A DNA stretch of 9,676 nt. Origin: Odoribacteraceae bacterium. Its GTDB lineage: Bacteria; Bacteroidota; Bacteroidia; Bacteroidales; Marinifilaceae. Under the pieces are notes generated by a model. That model was given only the letters and a program-made list of their open reading frames with translations. It was not told the origin of the DNA and did not search any database. Numbering within the stretch: position 1 is the first letter of the stretch; each line of letters starts with the position of its first letter. Of the stretch, positions 1-6,550 are shown piece by piece. The translations under genes and the position numbers were made by a program. The stretch covers positions 1 to 9,676 of the forward strand of contig JAIRXZ010000108.1 of the NCBI GenBank assembly GCA_031267995.1. The letters run 5' to 3'.

Positions 1-642
1 CTGGCGCTGAAACAGAAAATAGAATTCTTCATCCCCCGTTTCAAAACCGCCATCATCAACTCGCGCACCGCCCGCGACAACCAAACCGTCAACAGCCGTC
101 ACCACTCCGAACACACCCGCAAGGCTCGCCTCTACATCTCCCACTTCCTCCAGGTACTCAACCTCACCATCCTCCGCGGCGAGCTAAAACCCGCCGCCCG
201 CGCCTACTACGGCCTCCCCGAAACCGACGCCAGGCTCCCCCCCCTCGTCGCCGAGCAAGACCTCGTCGCGTGGGGCGAAAAACTCATCCACGGCGAGCAG
301 GAGCGCACCCTCCGCGGCGGCACCCCCATCTACAGTCCCTCCATCGCCCTCGTCCGCGTCAACTTCGAAAAATTCAAGCAAGCCTCCATCGCCCAGAAAC
401 AATTCCAGCAAAGCGCCGCCCGTTACAGCGCCGAACTCGCCCGTTACCGCGCCGACGCCGACGCCCTCGTCCTCGACCTCTGGAACGACATCGAAAAATC
501 CTTCGACAACATCCCGGACGAAAACCAACGCCGCGCCCGCTGCGAACAATACGGCATCACCTACGTCTACCGCAAAGGAGAACGAGAAAAACACCTGGAA
601 CAACAGGAAATGGAACGAATCAACCCGCGACTGCCCTTCTAA
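1..642 (+). CDS. Uncharacterised helical protein, 3' part only (5' end outside window)
   Basis: An open frame runs from the first base of the window to a TAA at 640-642, giving 213 residues with no start visible, so the gene is truncated by the window edge. The fragment is rich in Arg, Gln, Glu and Ala and looks mostly helical. It has no membrane segment and no catalytic motif I recognise. Landmarks are a segment reading KARLYISHFLQVLNL, a GLPETD turn followed by prolines, a GGTPIYSPSIALV stretch near residue 107, a long Gln/Ala/Arg helix, and a C-terminal CEQYGITYVYRKGE segment. The layout (helices, YGL, Pro-rich turn, GGTP, WNDIE, YG-YVYR) resembles an uncharacterised protein type I recall from gut Bacteroidales, but I cannot name a domain or role. 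Codon use matches the neighbouring genes, which supports real coding. No clear terminator follows the stop. Confidence 0.75.
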   Translation: MALKQKIEFFIPRFKTAIINSRTARDNQTVNSRHHSEHTRKARLYISHFLQVLNLTILRGELKPAARAYYGLPETDARLPPLVAEQDLVAWGEKLIHGEQERTLRGGTPIYSPSIALVRVNFEKFKQASIAQKQFQQSAARYSAELARYRADADALVLDLWNDIEKSFDNIPDENQRRARCEQYGITYVYRKGEREKHLEQQEMERINPRLPF

Positions 643-1118
643 AACCAAACCCCGCCCGGCCTCCTTCCCCGCCACCCTCCACAGCAACGAAAAAAGACTC
701 CCTGCACGGGGAAAACCGCTCACCGGGGAGATAGGGAGAACGCCCGCGAATGGCGAGGATCGGGGTATCTCGGTTGCCGGTGAAGCAACGGGGAAAGCTT
801 GTGCGGACATGGTAGACTACCCGGTTATCGTCCCGGGAAGTGCCGTCCAGATTCCGATCGGCAAACCGTATCCCATCGATAGGTAGCGTACCACATTCCC
901 AGGTTACAGATGCTGCGGCGGGTGATGATGGCCTTGAAACGCTTGTCGTGGTGGACGGACAGGTGATGGATGGCCAGGGGAGTAAACGAGACGACCGCTG
1001 CGAGGCGCGTCAAGGCACTTCGGGCGGGGTTCGCGGACGAAAGAATCCCGCCCCGCGGCGGATCGGTTTTGCTCGTTCCGGGGCGGGGCGGGAGTGGGGA
1101 GAAGCCTCTCGCGGGAGA
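643..1118. other. Intergenic stretch, about 480 bases, no convincing gene
   Basis: Open frames here on either strand are short or start on TTG/GTG and show no recognisable domain. The best candidate is a 62-codon - strand frame at 825-1013 starting with TTG, whose middle part (codons ending mostly in C or G) reads like ordinary coding sequence of this genome. It could be a gene relic. I see no TAnnTTTG promoter element on either strand. At 693-728, read on the - strand, a 6-base stem (CTCCCT/AGGGAG) with a 30-base loop precedes a T-rich run, so a weak - strand terminator is possible. GC-rich inverted repeats near 1046-1093 are listed separately. Confidence 0.5.
1046..1093 (-). terminator. Possible terminator after the DUF3127 gene
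   Basis: The 10-base arms TCCCGCCCCG (1046-1055) and CGGGGCGGGA (1084-1093) are exact reverse complements. In the - strand transcript, the hairpin is followed by TTCTTTC, and it lies 26 bases past the DUF3127 stop. The loop of 28 bases is long and the T-run is interrupted, so this is a weak call. A competing 10-base pairing exists between 1022-1031 and 1044-1053. Confidence 0.4.
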
Positions 1119-1499
1119 TTAGAAGGGGAGGTCGTCCGGCTCCGAGACGGGTGGGATGTCCTCCGTGCGGTATTCGGGTGGCGGTACCCCGGCGGATTGT
1201 TGGGTTTGCGGTTGTACGCGCTCTATTCTCCATCCTTCGAGGTTGGTAAAGTAGGAGACCTGTCCCTGGTTTTCCCACTTACGCCCGCGCAGGTTGAAGT
1301 AGACTTTGATTTGTTCGTTCAGTTGGATATTGTCCAGCAGGTCGCATCGATCCTGCACGAGTTGTATTTTGATAAAATCACTCCACTGGCTATTTCTCTC
1401 GTTCTCCAGTTCGATAACGAACTCTCTTTTTTGGAAGCGATCAGTGACGTGCTGTGTCTCCTCCTTGTGTATCAGTTTCCCGGTAATCTCGTAATTCAT
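1119..1499 (-). CDS. DUF3127 domain protein
   Basis: This is a 126-residue soluble protein of unknown function. Residues 1-90 (starting MNYEITGKLIHKEE) match the DUF3127 pattern common in Bacteroidetes: a ligand-independent small beta-barrel-like fold with the phrases FQKREFVIE, FIKIQLVQD, and a basic/aromatic stretch around VYFNLRGRKWEN. The tail from about residue 95 is Pro/Gln/Glu rich and ends in the acidic, hydrophobic DDLPF, which is the kind of C-terminal tip single-stranded DNA-binding proteins use to recruit partners. An OB-like, ssDNA-related role is therefore possible, but this is inference only. The ATG at 1497-1499 is preferred because upstream in-frame sequence runs through a hairpin and into the FKBP gene on a different frame. 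The ATG lies only about 20 bases past that hairpin's T-run, and I see no promoter between, so expression may depend on read-through from the FKBP genes. Confidence 0.85.
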   Translation of the reverse strand: MNYEITGKLIHKEETQHVTDRFQKREFVIELENERNSQWSDFIKIQLVQDRCDLLDNIQLNEQIKVYFNLRGRKWENQGQVSYFTNLEGWRIERVQPQTQQSAGVPPPEYRTEDIPPVSEPDDLPF

Positions 1500-1516
1500 G
1501 GGGGTATGAGTTTTAT

Positions 1517-1548
1517 GAAAAACAAGCCCGCCGTCGGGGTGGGCTTGT
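1517..1548 (-). terminator. Rho-independent terminator or attenuator between FKBP and DUF3127
   Basis: An 11-base stem with one G-T pair joins 1522-1532 (ACAAGCCCGCC) to 1538-1548 around a 5-base loop. In the - strand transcript it ends in a T-run, and it begins 22 bases past the FKBP stop. The + strand version also ends in CTTTTTC, so it could act in both directions. It sits between two genes pointing the same way with no visible promoter after it, so it may set the level of DUF3127 rather than stop transcription fully. Confidence 0.8.
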
Positions 1549-1570
1549 CTTTTTCGTGTAATTTCTGTTG

Positions 1571-2302
1571 TTAGTGAGCGTGGTCGTGCTCCCCTTCGTT
1601 CTCGTTGACGGCGGGCACCACGATTTCCATCAGTTCCACCTCGAAGATCAGCGCTTCGTTCGGGCCGATGGGGCCACCGTACGTTCCCCGTTCGCCGTAG
1701 GCCAGGGAAGCGGGGATGTAGATTGTCCACTTGGAGCCGACGGGCATCAGCTGGATGGCTTCAGACCAACCGGGGATCACGCCGCTCCCGACTTCAAACT
1801 CGAAGGGTTCGCCTCTCGTGCGGGAGGAGTCAAATTCGCTGCCGTCGAGGTGCGTGCCCTTGTAGTGTACTTTTACCCGGTCTGTTGCCGTGGGGATGGG
1901 GCCGTCACCGGTGCTCTCGACTTTGTATTGCAGTCCGCTCGCGGTGGTGGTTACTCCCGTTTTCTTCCCGTTGGCTGCCAGGAAATCTTCGCCCTCTTTT
2001 TTCGTTTTCTCGCCCTTCGCGGCGACGGCTTTCTGGCCGTACGTGTTCATGTACATGCCCATTGCTTGCGGGTCGGCCGGTGCCTCTTTTTTCTGCAGGG
2101 CGGCGTTGATCCCGGCGACGTAGGCCTGGAGGTTGGGTTGGATGCCCATGCTTCTCAGTTGTTCCCCGAAGTTGTAGCCCAGGTAGAAGGAGACGGTGTC
2201 GGTGTCGTTTTTCAGCGAGGCTTGCGTTTGCGTGTAGTTACAGCAGCTGGCGGTGGCCAGGGTAACGATAGACAGGATGAGGATAAAAAACTTGGTGTTC
2301 AT
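1571..2302 (-). CDS. Exported FKBP-type peptidyl-prolyl cis-trans isomerase (Mip/FkpA-like)
   Basis: This 243-residue enzyme interconverts cis and trans prolyl bonds and probably acts as a chaperone outside the cytoplasm. Residues 1-20 form a signal sequence (MNTKFF, then a hydrophobic core) ending in LATASCC. The Cys at 20 or 21 could be lipidated, but the lipobox is imperfect, so lipoprotein versus soluble periplasmic is open. Residues 30-120 are the helical FKBP N-terminal dimerisation region. Residues 135-228 are the FKBP catalytic domain with the expected ligand residues: VHYKG Tyr147, FDSS 157-160, Arg161/163, VIPGW 175-179, LAYGERG and IGPNEALIFEVEL. The C-terminus is Glu/His rich (EGEHDHAH), possibly metal binding. 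The start lies 21 bases after the stop of the cytoplasmic FKBP and no promoter is seen between, so the two are probably co-transcribed. A strong hairpin follows the stop. Confidence 0.92.
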   Translation of the reverse strand: MNTKFFILILSIVTLATASCCNYTQTQASLKNDTDTVSFYLGYNFGEQLRSMGIQPNLQAYVAGINAALQKKEAPADPQAMGMYMNTYGQKAVAAKGEKTKKEGEDFLAANGKKTGVTTTASGLQYKVESTGDGPIPTATDRVKVHYKGTHLDGSEFDSSRTRGEPFEFEVGSGVIPGWSEAIQLMPVGSKWTIYIPASLAYGERGTYGGPIGPNEALIFEVELMEIVVPAVNENEGEHDHAH

Positions 2303-2323
2303 AGCTTTTAGTTGTTAAAAAAA

Positions 2324-2926
2324 TTATACGATATCCAGTAATTCAATGTCAAAGATGAGTGTTTCGTCCGGGCCGATGGTTTGCCCCGCGCCGCGGCTGC
2401 CGTAGGCGAGTTCGGGGGGGATGAATAGCTGCCACTTGGACCCCGCGGGCATCATTTGCAGGGCCTCCACCCAGCCGCCGATGACGCCGTTTACCGGAAA
2501 TTCGGCCGGCGTGCCGCGGCGGTAGGAGGAGTCGAAGACCGTGCCGTCGACGAGGCGTCCCTCGTAGTGGCATTTCACCTTGTCGGAGGGGCGGGGGAGG
2601 TTTCCGTTGCCGGCGGTGACTATCTTGTATTGCAGGCCGCTGGGGAGTTCGGTGACATCGCTTTTTTCCCTGTTGTGTTTGAGGAAGCGTTGTCCTTTTT
2701 CGCGGGCGTCCTTGCCTTTTTCTTCTTGCTGTTTCGAGAGGAATCGTTGCAGTATTTCGTCGGAATCCTCCGGGGTGATGTCGGGCATCTCCCCCGCGAA
2801 GATTGCCCGGAGGGCGTCCGCGAACGCCTCCACGTTTATCGCGCGGATGCCGGAGGAGATCAGGTTGTTCGCCATGTTCAACCCCAGGCAGTAACTCACT
2901 TCATCCAGTTCTTCTGTATATTTCAT
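2324..2926 (-). CDS. Cytoplasmic FKBP-type peptidyl-prolyl cis-trans isomerase (FklB-like)
   Basis: This is a 200-residue prolyl isomerase of the FKBP22/FklB layout. Residues 1-95 (from MKYTEELDEVSYCLG) form the helical dimerisation region, including a charged stretch at 60-90. Residues 105-200 form the FKBP domain with the active-site landmarks CHYEG (Tyr121), FDSS 131-134, Arg136/137, GVIGGW 147-152, LAYGSRG and TIGPDETLIFDIELLDI. There is no signal peptide, so it acts in the cytoplasm. The frame stays open further upstream to 3007, but I chose the ATG at 2924-2926: the domain starts there, and a full promoter (2956-2985) lies inside the upstream extension, putting the transcript start about 25 bases before this ATG. 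It is a paralogue of the exported FKBP that follows it by 21 bases and probably leads that two-gene unit. Confidence 0.93.
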   Translation of the reverse strand: MKYTEELDEVSYCLGLNMANNLISSGIRAINVEAFADALRAIFAGEMPDITPEDSDEILQRFLSKQQEEKGKDAREKGQRFLKHNREKSDVTELPSGLQYKIVTAGNGNLPRPSDKVKCHYEGRLVDGTVFDSSYRRGTPAEFPVNGVIGGWVEALQMMPAGSKWQLFIPPELAYGSRGAGQTIGPDETLIFDIELLDIV

Positions 2927-2955
2927 GTAAATTATATGTTTTATGTCCGAGGCGG

Positions 2956-2985
2956 CAAATGTACTAACAATGCGGGAACTCGCAA
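2956..2985 (-). promoter_or_regulatory. Bacteroidetes-type promoter for the FKBP pair
   Basis: On the - strand, TACATTTG (complement of 2956-2963) matches the -7 consensus TAnnTTTG exactly. TTG (complement of 2983-2985) lies upstream with exactly 19 bases between, the standard spacing for the main sigma factor of this phylum. Predicted transcription starts near 2949. It lies in the gap between the lolD stop (3018) and the FKBP start, so the FKBPs need not depend on lolD transcription. Confidence 0.75.
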
Positions 2986-3017
2986 GTGAATGGGTGGAAA
3001 TTTGCAAGACAATTTTA

Positions 3018-3755
3018 TTAATTTTCGATTATCCCGTCGCGCAGATGCACCTGCCGGTCGGACATGTCGGCCAGCGAGGTGTCGTGCGTGACGATGACGA
3101 AGGTGTGCCCGAGCTTTTCTCTCAGGGTGAAGAAGAGCTGGTGCAACTCGTTCTTGTTGTTCGAGTCGAGGTTCCCGGAGGGTTCGTCGGCCAGCACCAC
3201 CGCGGGATCGTTGACGAGGGCGCGCGCTACCGCCACCCGCTGCTGTTCGCCCCCGGAGAGTTCGTTTGGTTTGTGGGTGAGGCGTTCGGCAAGCCCCAGC
3301 AGTTGCAGCAGTTCGCGTGCCTTCCATTCCGCCTCGCGTCGCCCGACGCCCTTGATCCAGGCGGGGATGCAGACGTTTTCGATGGCCGTGAATTCGGGCA
3401 GCAGGCGGTGGTGTTGGAAGACGAATCCGATGTTGCGGTTGCGGAAGGCAGACAATCCAGCGCGCGAGAGGCGGGCGACGTCGATGTCGTTGTAGAGGAT
3501 CTCTCCCTCGTCGGGGCTGTCCAGCGTGCCGATGATGTGTAGCAGGGTACTTTTTCCCGCCCCGCTGGGGCCGACGATGGTCACAACCTCTCGCTCCCGG
3601 ATGACGAGGTCGATCCCCTTCAGCACCTGCAGGTCGCCGTAACTTTTTTTAATTCCTTTAATCTCGATCACGCCCGTTTTCCGGGTGACGAGGTCGATCC
3701 CCTTCAGCAACTGCAGGTCGCCGTAACTTTTTTTATTTTTTTTAATCTCGCTCAT
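3018..3755 (-). CDS. lolD: LolD/MacB-type ABC transporter ATP-binding protein with duplicated N-terminal segment
   Basis: This is the ATPase subunit of an inner-membrane ABC system. LolD with LolCE releases lipoproteins toward the outer membrane; close relatives serve MacB-like exporters, and no membrane partner is in the window to decide. From the ATG at 3753-3755 it is 245 residues: Walker A GPSGAGKS 62-69, Q-loop Gln114, signature LSGGEQQ 166-172, Walker B VVLADEP 186-192, switch His224. All catalytic residues are intact. Oddity: codons 1-28 and 29-56 are a tandem duplication, so KKSYGDLQxLKGIDLV occurs twice. Family members normally begin with one copy (like MIEIKGIKKSYGD), which corresponds here to a GTG codon at 3669-3671 and a 217-residue protein. 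The ATG start is favoured by the promoter position (transcript start near 3772). The GTG start is favoured by family length. Confidence 0.9.
   Translation of the reverse strand: MSEIKKNKKSYGDLQLLKGIDLVTRKTGVIEIKGIKKSYGDLQVLKGIDLVIREREVVTIVGPSGAGKSTLLHIIGTLDSPDEGEILYNDIDVARLSRAGLSAFRNRNIGFVFQHHRLLPEFTAIENVCIPAWIKGVGRREAEWKARELLQLLGLAERLTHKPNELSGGEQQRVAVARALVNDPAVVLADEPSGNLDSNNKNELHQLFFTLREKLGHTFVIVTHDTSLADMSDRQVHLRDGIIEN
3588..3755 (-). repeat. 84-base in-frame tandem duplication in the 5' end of lolD
   Basis: Copy 1 is 3672-3755 and copy 2 is 3588-3671, read on the - strand. Aligned codon by codon, 68 of the first 75 bases agree, and the 48 bases of codons 8-23 differ at one base. The last three codons have drifted. 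The period of 28 codons keeps the frame. Copy 1 starts with ATG and copy 2 starts at the same position with GTG. Confidence 0.9.
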
Positions 3756-3778
3756 GCTTGTTTTAGCTTTTCGGGCGC

Positions 3779-3786
3779 TAAAGGTA
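3779..3786 (-). promoter_or_regulatory. Probable -7 element for lolD
   Basis: TACCTTTA on the - strand differs at one base from TAnnTTTG and is followed by GCGCCC. It would place the transcript start near 3772, about 17 bases before the ATG at 3755. No good TTG is seen at -33. An almost identical TACCTTTAGCG occurs before the nfeD-like gene. Confidence 0.45.
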
Positions 3787-3808
3787 GTGATTAACGCGGA
3801 AGAAGGCG

Positions 3809-3816
3809 TACCTTCG
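3809..3816 (+). promoter_or_regulatory. Probable -7 element for tex
   Basis: TACCTTCG differs at one base from TAnnTTTG and would give a leader of about 18 bases before the ATG at 3840. The -33 box is poor. Its upstream part overlaps the divergent lolD promoter. Confidence 0.4.
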
Positions 3817-3839
3817 CAGGGAAAAAGTAGAAAGAAGCT

Positions 3840-5996
3840 ATGGCATATTACATGAATCCCACGGCATACGTGGCCGGGAAAAGCGGCCTGGAGAGCCGCC
3901 ACGTGAAGCAGTTATTGGCGTTGCTGGACGAGGGGGCGACGATCCCCTTCATCGCCCGCTACCGGAAGGAGATGACCGGGAGTATGGACGAGGTGCAGGT
4001 GGAGCAAGCGAGCGCGCTGTACGAGCAGTTCAAGGATCTGGAAAAAAGGAAGAAGACGGTGCTCGACAGTATCGAGCAGCAGGAGAAACTCACGCCCGCC
4101 CTGAGGACGCAGATCGAGCGTTGCGCGGATCCCCGCGAGTTGGAGGATATCTACCTGCCATACAAACCGAAGAAGCAAACGCGCGCCTCGAAGGCCAGGG
4201 AGCGAGGACTGGAGCCGCTGGCAAAGTGGCTGATGCAGCAGGAAGGGGGCGACGCGCGGGAGAAGGCAGCCAATTTCACGCGCGAAGGGGTGCCGGGCGA
4301 GGAGGATGCCCTCCAGGGGGCGCGCGACATCATCGCCGAGTGGGTCAACGAGGACGAACGCTCCCGTGGCGCCATCCGTCACATCTTTGAACGGTCGGCC
4401 GTGCTGGCGTCCAAGGTGGTCAAGGGGAAGGAGACGGAGGGAGAGAAGTTTTCCGACTATTTCGAGTATGCGGAACCCCTGCGCCGCGTCCCCTCCCACC
4501 GGATGCTGGCCGTCCGCCGGGGCGAGGGGTCGGGATTCCTGAGAGTGAGCGTGAACGTCCCCGACGACGAGGCGATCTCCGCCCTGGAAAGGCGCCACGT
4601 CAGGGCGAACAACGACCGCGCGATGCACGTGAAGATGGCCGTTCGCGACAGCTACAAACGCCTGCTGCACCCCTCCATCGAGACGGAGTACCTCCAGGCC
4701 GGCAAGCAAAGGGCGGACGAGGAGGCCATCAGGGTATTTACCAACAACCTGCGGCAGCTCCTGCTCGCGCCCTCCCTGGGCAACCGGCGGGTGCTGGCCA
4801 TCGACCCCGGTTACCGCACGGGGTGTAAGGTGGTCTGCCTGGACGAAACCGGTCGGCTGCTGCACAACGAGACCATCTATCCCCATCCCCCGCGCGGCGA
4901 TTGGAGATCCTCCTCCTCCAAGCTTGCCACCCTGGTCAGCGCGTACAACATCGCGGCCATCGCCGTCGGCAACGGCACCGCCGGCCGGGAGACCGAGCAA
5001 CTCGCGCGGCAGACGCGCTACGACCGCGAGGTGGCCGTCTTCTCCGTCAGCGAGGACGGCGCCTCTATCTACTCCGCCTCGAAAATCGCGCGGGAGGAGT
5101 TCCCCGATCACGACGTCACCGTCCGCGGGGCGGTATCCATCGGCCGTCGCCTCATCGACCCGCTGGCCGAGCTGGTCAAGATCGACCCGAAGTCCATCGG
5201 CGTGGGACAATACCAGCACGATGTCGACCAAAGCCGCCTCAAGGAGAGCCTCGACCGGGTCGTGGAGTCGTGCGTGAACCTCGTGGGCGTGAACGTGAAC
5301 ACTGCCGGCGTCCACCTCCTCTCGCGCGTCTCCGGGCTGGGGCCGGCGCTGGCCTCCGGTATCGTCGAACATATCCGCGAGCACGGCCTCTTCCGCGACA
5401 GGCGCGCGCTGAAGAAGGTCAAGCGCATGGGCGAAAAGGCCTACGAATTGAGCGCCGGATTCCTGCGCGTGGAGGGATCGAGCAACCCGCTGGACAACTC
5501 CGCCGTTCACCCGGAGTCCTACTCCGTCGTCGAGCGCATGGCCGCCGACCTGGGCGTTTCCCTCCCCTCCCTCATCGGCAACGAGCGGGCGTGCAACGCG
5601 ATTGACCTCTCCCGCTACGTGAACGACCGCATCGGCCTGCCCACCCTCCTGGACATCCTCCAGGAGCTGAAAAAACCGGGACGCGATCCCCGCGAACAGG
5701 CCAAACCCTTCGAGTTCGACGAAAATATCCGCGACATCAACGACCTCCGCGAGGGGATGATCCTGCCGGGCATCGTCACCAACATCACCAACTTCGGCGC
5801 CTTCGTGGACTTGGGCATCAAGCAGGACGGGCTGGTGCACCTCTCCGAAATCTCGGACAAGCACGTCTCCAACCCCGCGGAGGCGCTCTCCCTCCAGCAG
5901 CACGTGACGGTCATGGTGCTGCGGGTGGACAAAGTGCGCGGCCGCGTCAGCCTCTCCACGCGACAGGCGCGGGATCCCGGCACGCGGGGAAAATAA
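3840..5996 (+). CDS. tex: Tex family S1 RNA-binding protein (transcription accessory protein)
   Basis: This 718-residue cytoplasmic nucleic-acid-binding protein belongs to the Tex/YhgF family, linked in other bacteria to transcription and RNA metabolism under stress. In order it shows: a helical N-terminal Tex domain (about 5-190; TIPFIARYRKEMTGSMDEVQ is the family hallmark, followed by ELEDIYLPYKPKKQTRA); a central helical part; a YqgF/RNase H-like domain starting near residue 318 (LAIDPGYRTGCKV, Asp322; then GNGTAGRETE and the segment ending DPLAELVKIDPKSIGVGQYQHDV); a helix-hairpin-helix region about 485-560 (NTAGVHLLSRVSGLGP, then FRDRRALKKVKRMGEKAYE); and a C-terminal S1 domain about 637-708 (GIVTNITNFGAFVDLG, DGLVHLSEIS, GRVSLSTRQ). 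The true start may be Met5 (3852), where the usual MNPTAY family N-terminus begins. The length is normal for the family. It is divergent from lolD. Confidence 0.96.
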   Translation: MAYYMNPTAYVAGKSGLESRHVKQLLALLDEGATIPFIARYRKEMTGSMDEVQVEQASALYEQFKDLEKRKKTVLDSIEQQEKLTPALRTQIERCADPRELEDIYLPYKPKKQTRASKARERGLEPLAKWLMQQEGGDAREKAANFTREGVPGEEDALQGARDIIAEWVNEDERSRGAIRHIFERSAVLASKVVKGKETEGEKFSDYFEYAEPLRRVPSHRMLAVRRGEGSGFLRVSVNVPDDEAISALERRHVRANNDRAMHVKMAVRDSYKRLLHPSIETEYLQAGKQRADEEAIRVFTNNLRQLLLAPSLGNRRVLAIDPGYRTGCKVVCLDETGRLLHNETIYPHPPRGDWRSSSSKLATLVSAYNIAAIAVGNGTAGRETEQLARQTRYDREVAVFSVSEDGASIYSASKIAREEFPDHDVTVRGAVSIGRRLIDPLAELVKIDPKSIGVGQYQHDVDQSRLKESLDRVVESCVNLVGVNVNTAGVHLLSRVSGLGPALASGIVEHIREHGLFRDRRALKKVKRMGEKAYELSAGFLRVEGSSNPLDNSAVHPESYSVVERMAADLGVSLPSLIGNERACNAIDLSRYVNDRIGLPTLLDILQELKKPGRDPREQAKPFEFDENIRDINDLREGMILPGIVTNITNFGAFVDLGIKQDGLVHLSEISDKHVSNPAEALSLQQHVTVMVLRVDKVRGRVSLSTRQARDPGTRGK

Positions 5997-6040
5997 ATCG
6001 AGAAATTCCGGCAACGCGCGGGAAGTGTGAAATAAATATC

Positions 6041-6048
6041 TACCTTTA
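6041..6048 (+). promoter_or_regulatory. Probable -7 element for the nfeD-floA unit
   Basis: TACCTTTA, one base off TAnnTTTG, lies 33 bases before the ATG at 6081 in an AT-rich gap between tex and the NfeD-like gene. It shares the string TACCTTTAGCG with the lolD promoter. No clear -33 TTG is present 19-21 bases upstream. Confidence 0.45.
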
Positions 6049-6080
6049 GCGGGCAAAAAAAACGTAAGCGAAACAAAGAG

Positions 6081-6548
6081 ATGGAATGGTTAATACTCGT
6101 CGTGTTGGTAATCGTGGGCTTCACGCTCATACTTCTTGAATTTCTCGTCTTCCCCGGCGTGAACGTGGTGGGGATCATCGGCTTCATCTGCGTTGCCGTG
6201 GCCGTCTACGTCGCCTACTCGTCGTTGGGAGGTTGGGCTGGCCACCTCTCCCTGCTGGGCATCGCCGGCGCCGGGTTCGCCGTCACCTACTACGCCCTGC
6301 GCTCGAAAACGTGGAGACGCTGCCAGCTGGACGCGCAAATCGACAGCACGGTCGAGGGCGTCGAAGCGGGAATCAAGGAGGGAGACACCGCCCTCTGCCT
6401 CGGCCGCCTCGCCCCCATGGGAAAAGTACGCGTCGGCGAAGCCGTGATGGAAGCGCAATCCCAGGACGGCTACGTGGACGCGAACAGCGAAGTCATCATC
6501 GTGAAAGTCCTTAAAAGTAAAGTCATCGTAAAACTCAAAACTAAATAA
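6081..6548 (+). CDS. NfeD-like membrane protein (short form)
   Basis: This is a 155-residue inner-membrane protein of the NfeD family, short form without the protease domain. Three hydrophobic segments are visible at about 3-23, 27-48 and 53-74. A soluble C-terminal OB-fold domain follows at about 90-155, with the family pattern IKEGDTALCLGRLAPMGKVRVG, a turn, then VIIVKVLKSKVIVKLK. NfeD proteins pair with flotillin or SPFH proteins and are thought to help assemble or stabilise them in membrane patches. Here the stop is two bases before the start of floA, the typical coupling for this pair. The start is the ATG after an A-rich leader, directly before the first membrane segment. Confidence 0.9.
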   Translation: MEWLILVVLVIVGFTLILLEFLVFPGVNVVGIIGFICVAVAVYVAYSSLGGWAGHLSLLGIAGAGFAVTYYALRSKTWRRCQLDAQIDSTVEGVEAGIKEGDTALCLGRLAPMGKVRVGEAVMEAQSQDGYVDANSEVIIVKVLKSKVIVKLKTK

Positions 6549-6550
6549 TC

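Noticed and set aside
840..1574. A 244-codon + strand frame
   Set aside because: It is antisense to DUF3127, whose - strand frame has the family pattern; the + frame's composition is typical of a shadow.
2927..3007. A 27-codon N-terminal extension of the cytoplasmic FKBP
   Set aside because: An exact-spacing promoter lies inside it and the FKBP family starts at the downstream ATG.
3756..3902. A 49-codon N-terminal extension of LolD beyond the ATG at 3755
   Set aside because: It overlaps the divergent tex start and promoter region and has no family similarity.
3912..6056. A 714-codon open frame antisense to tex
   Set aside because: It is a shadow of GC-rich codon use in tex, with low-complexity Val/Asp/Gly/Ala composition. 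Tex itself has full domain evidence.
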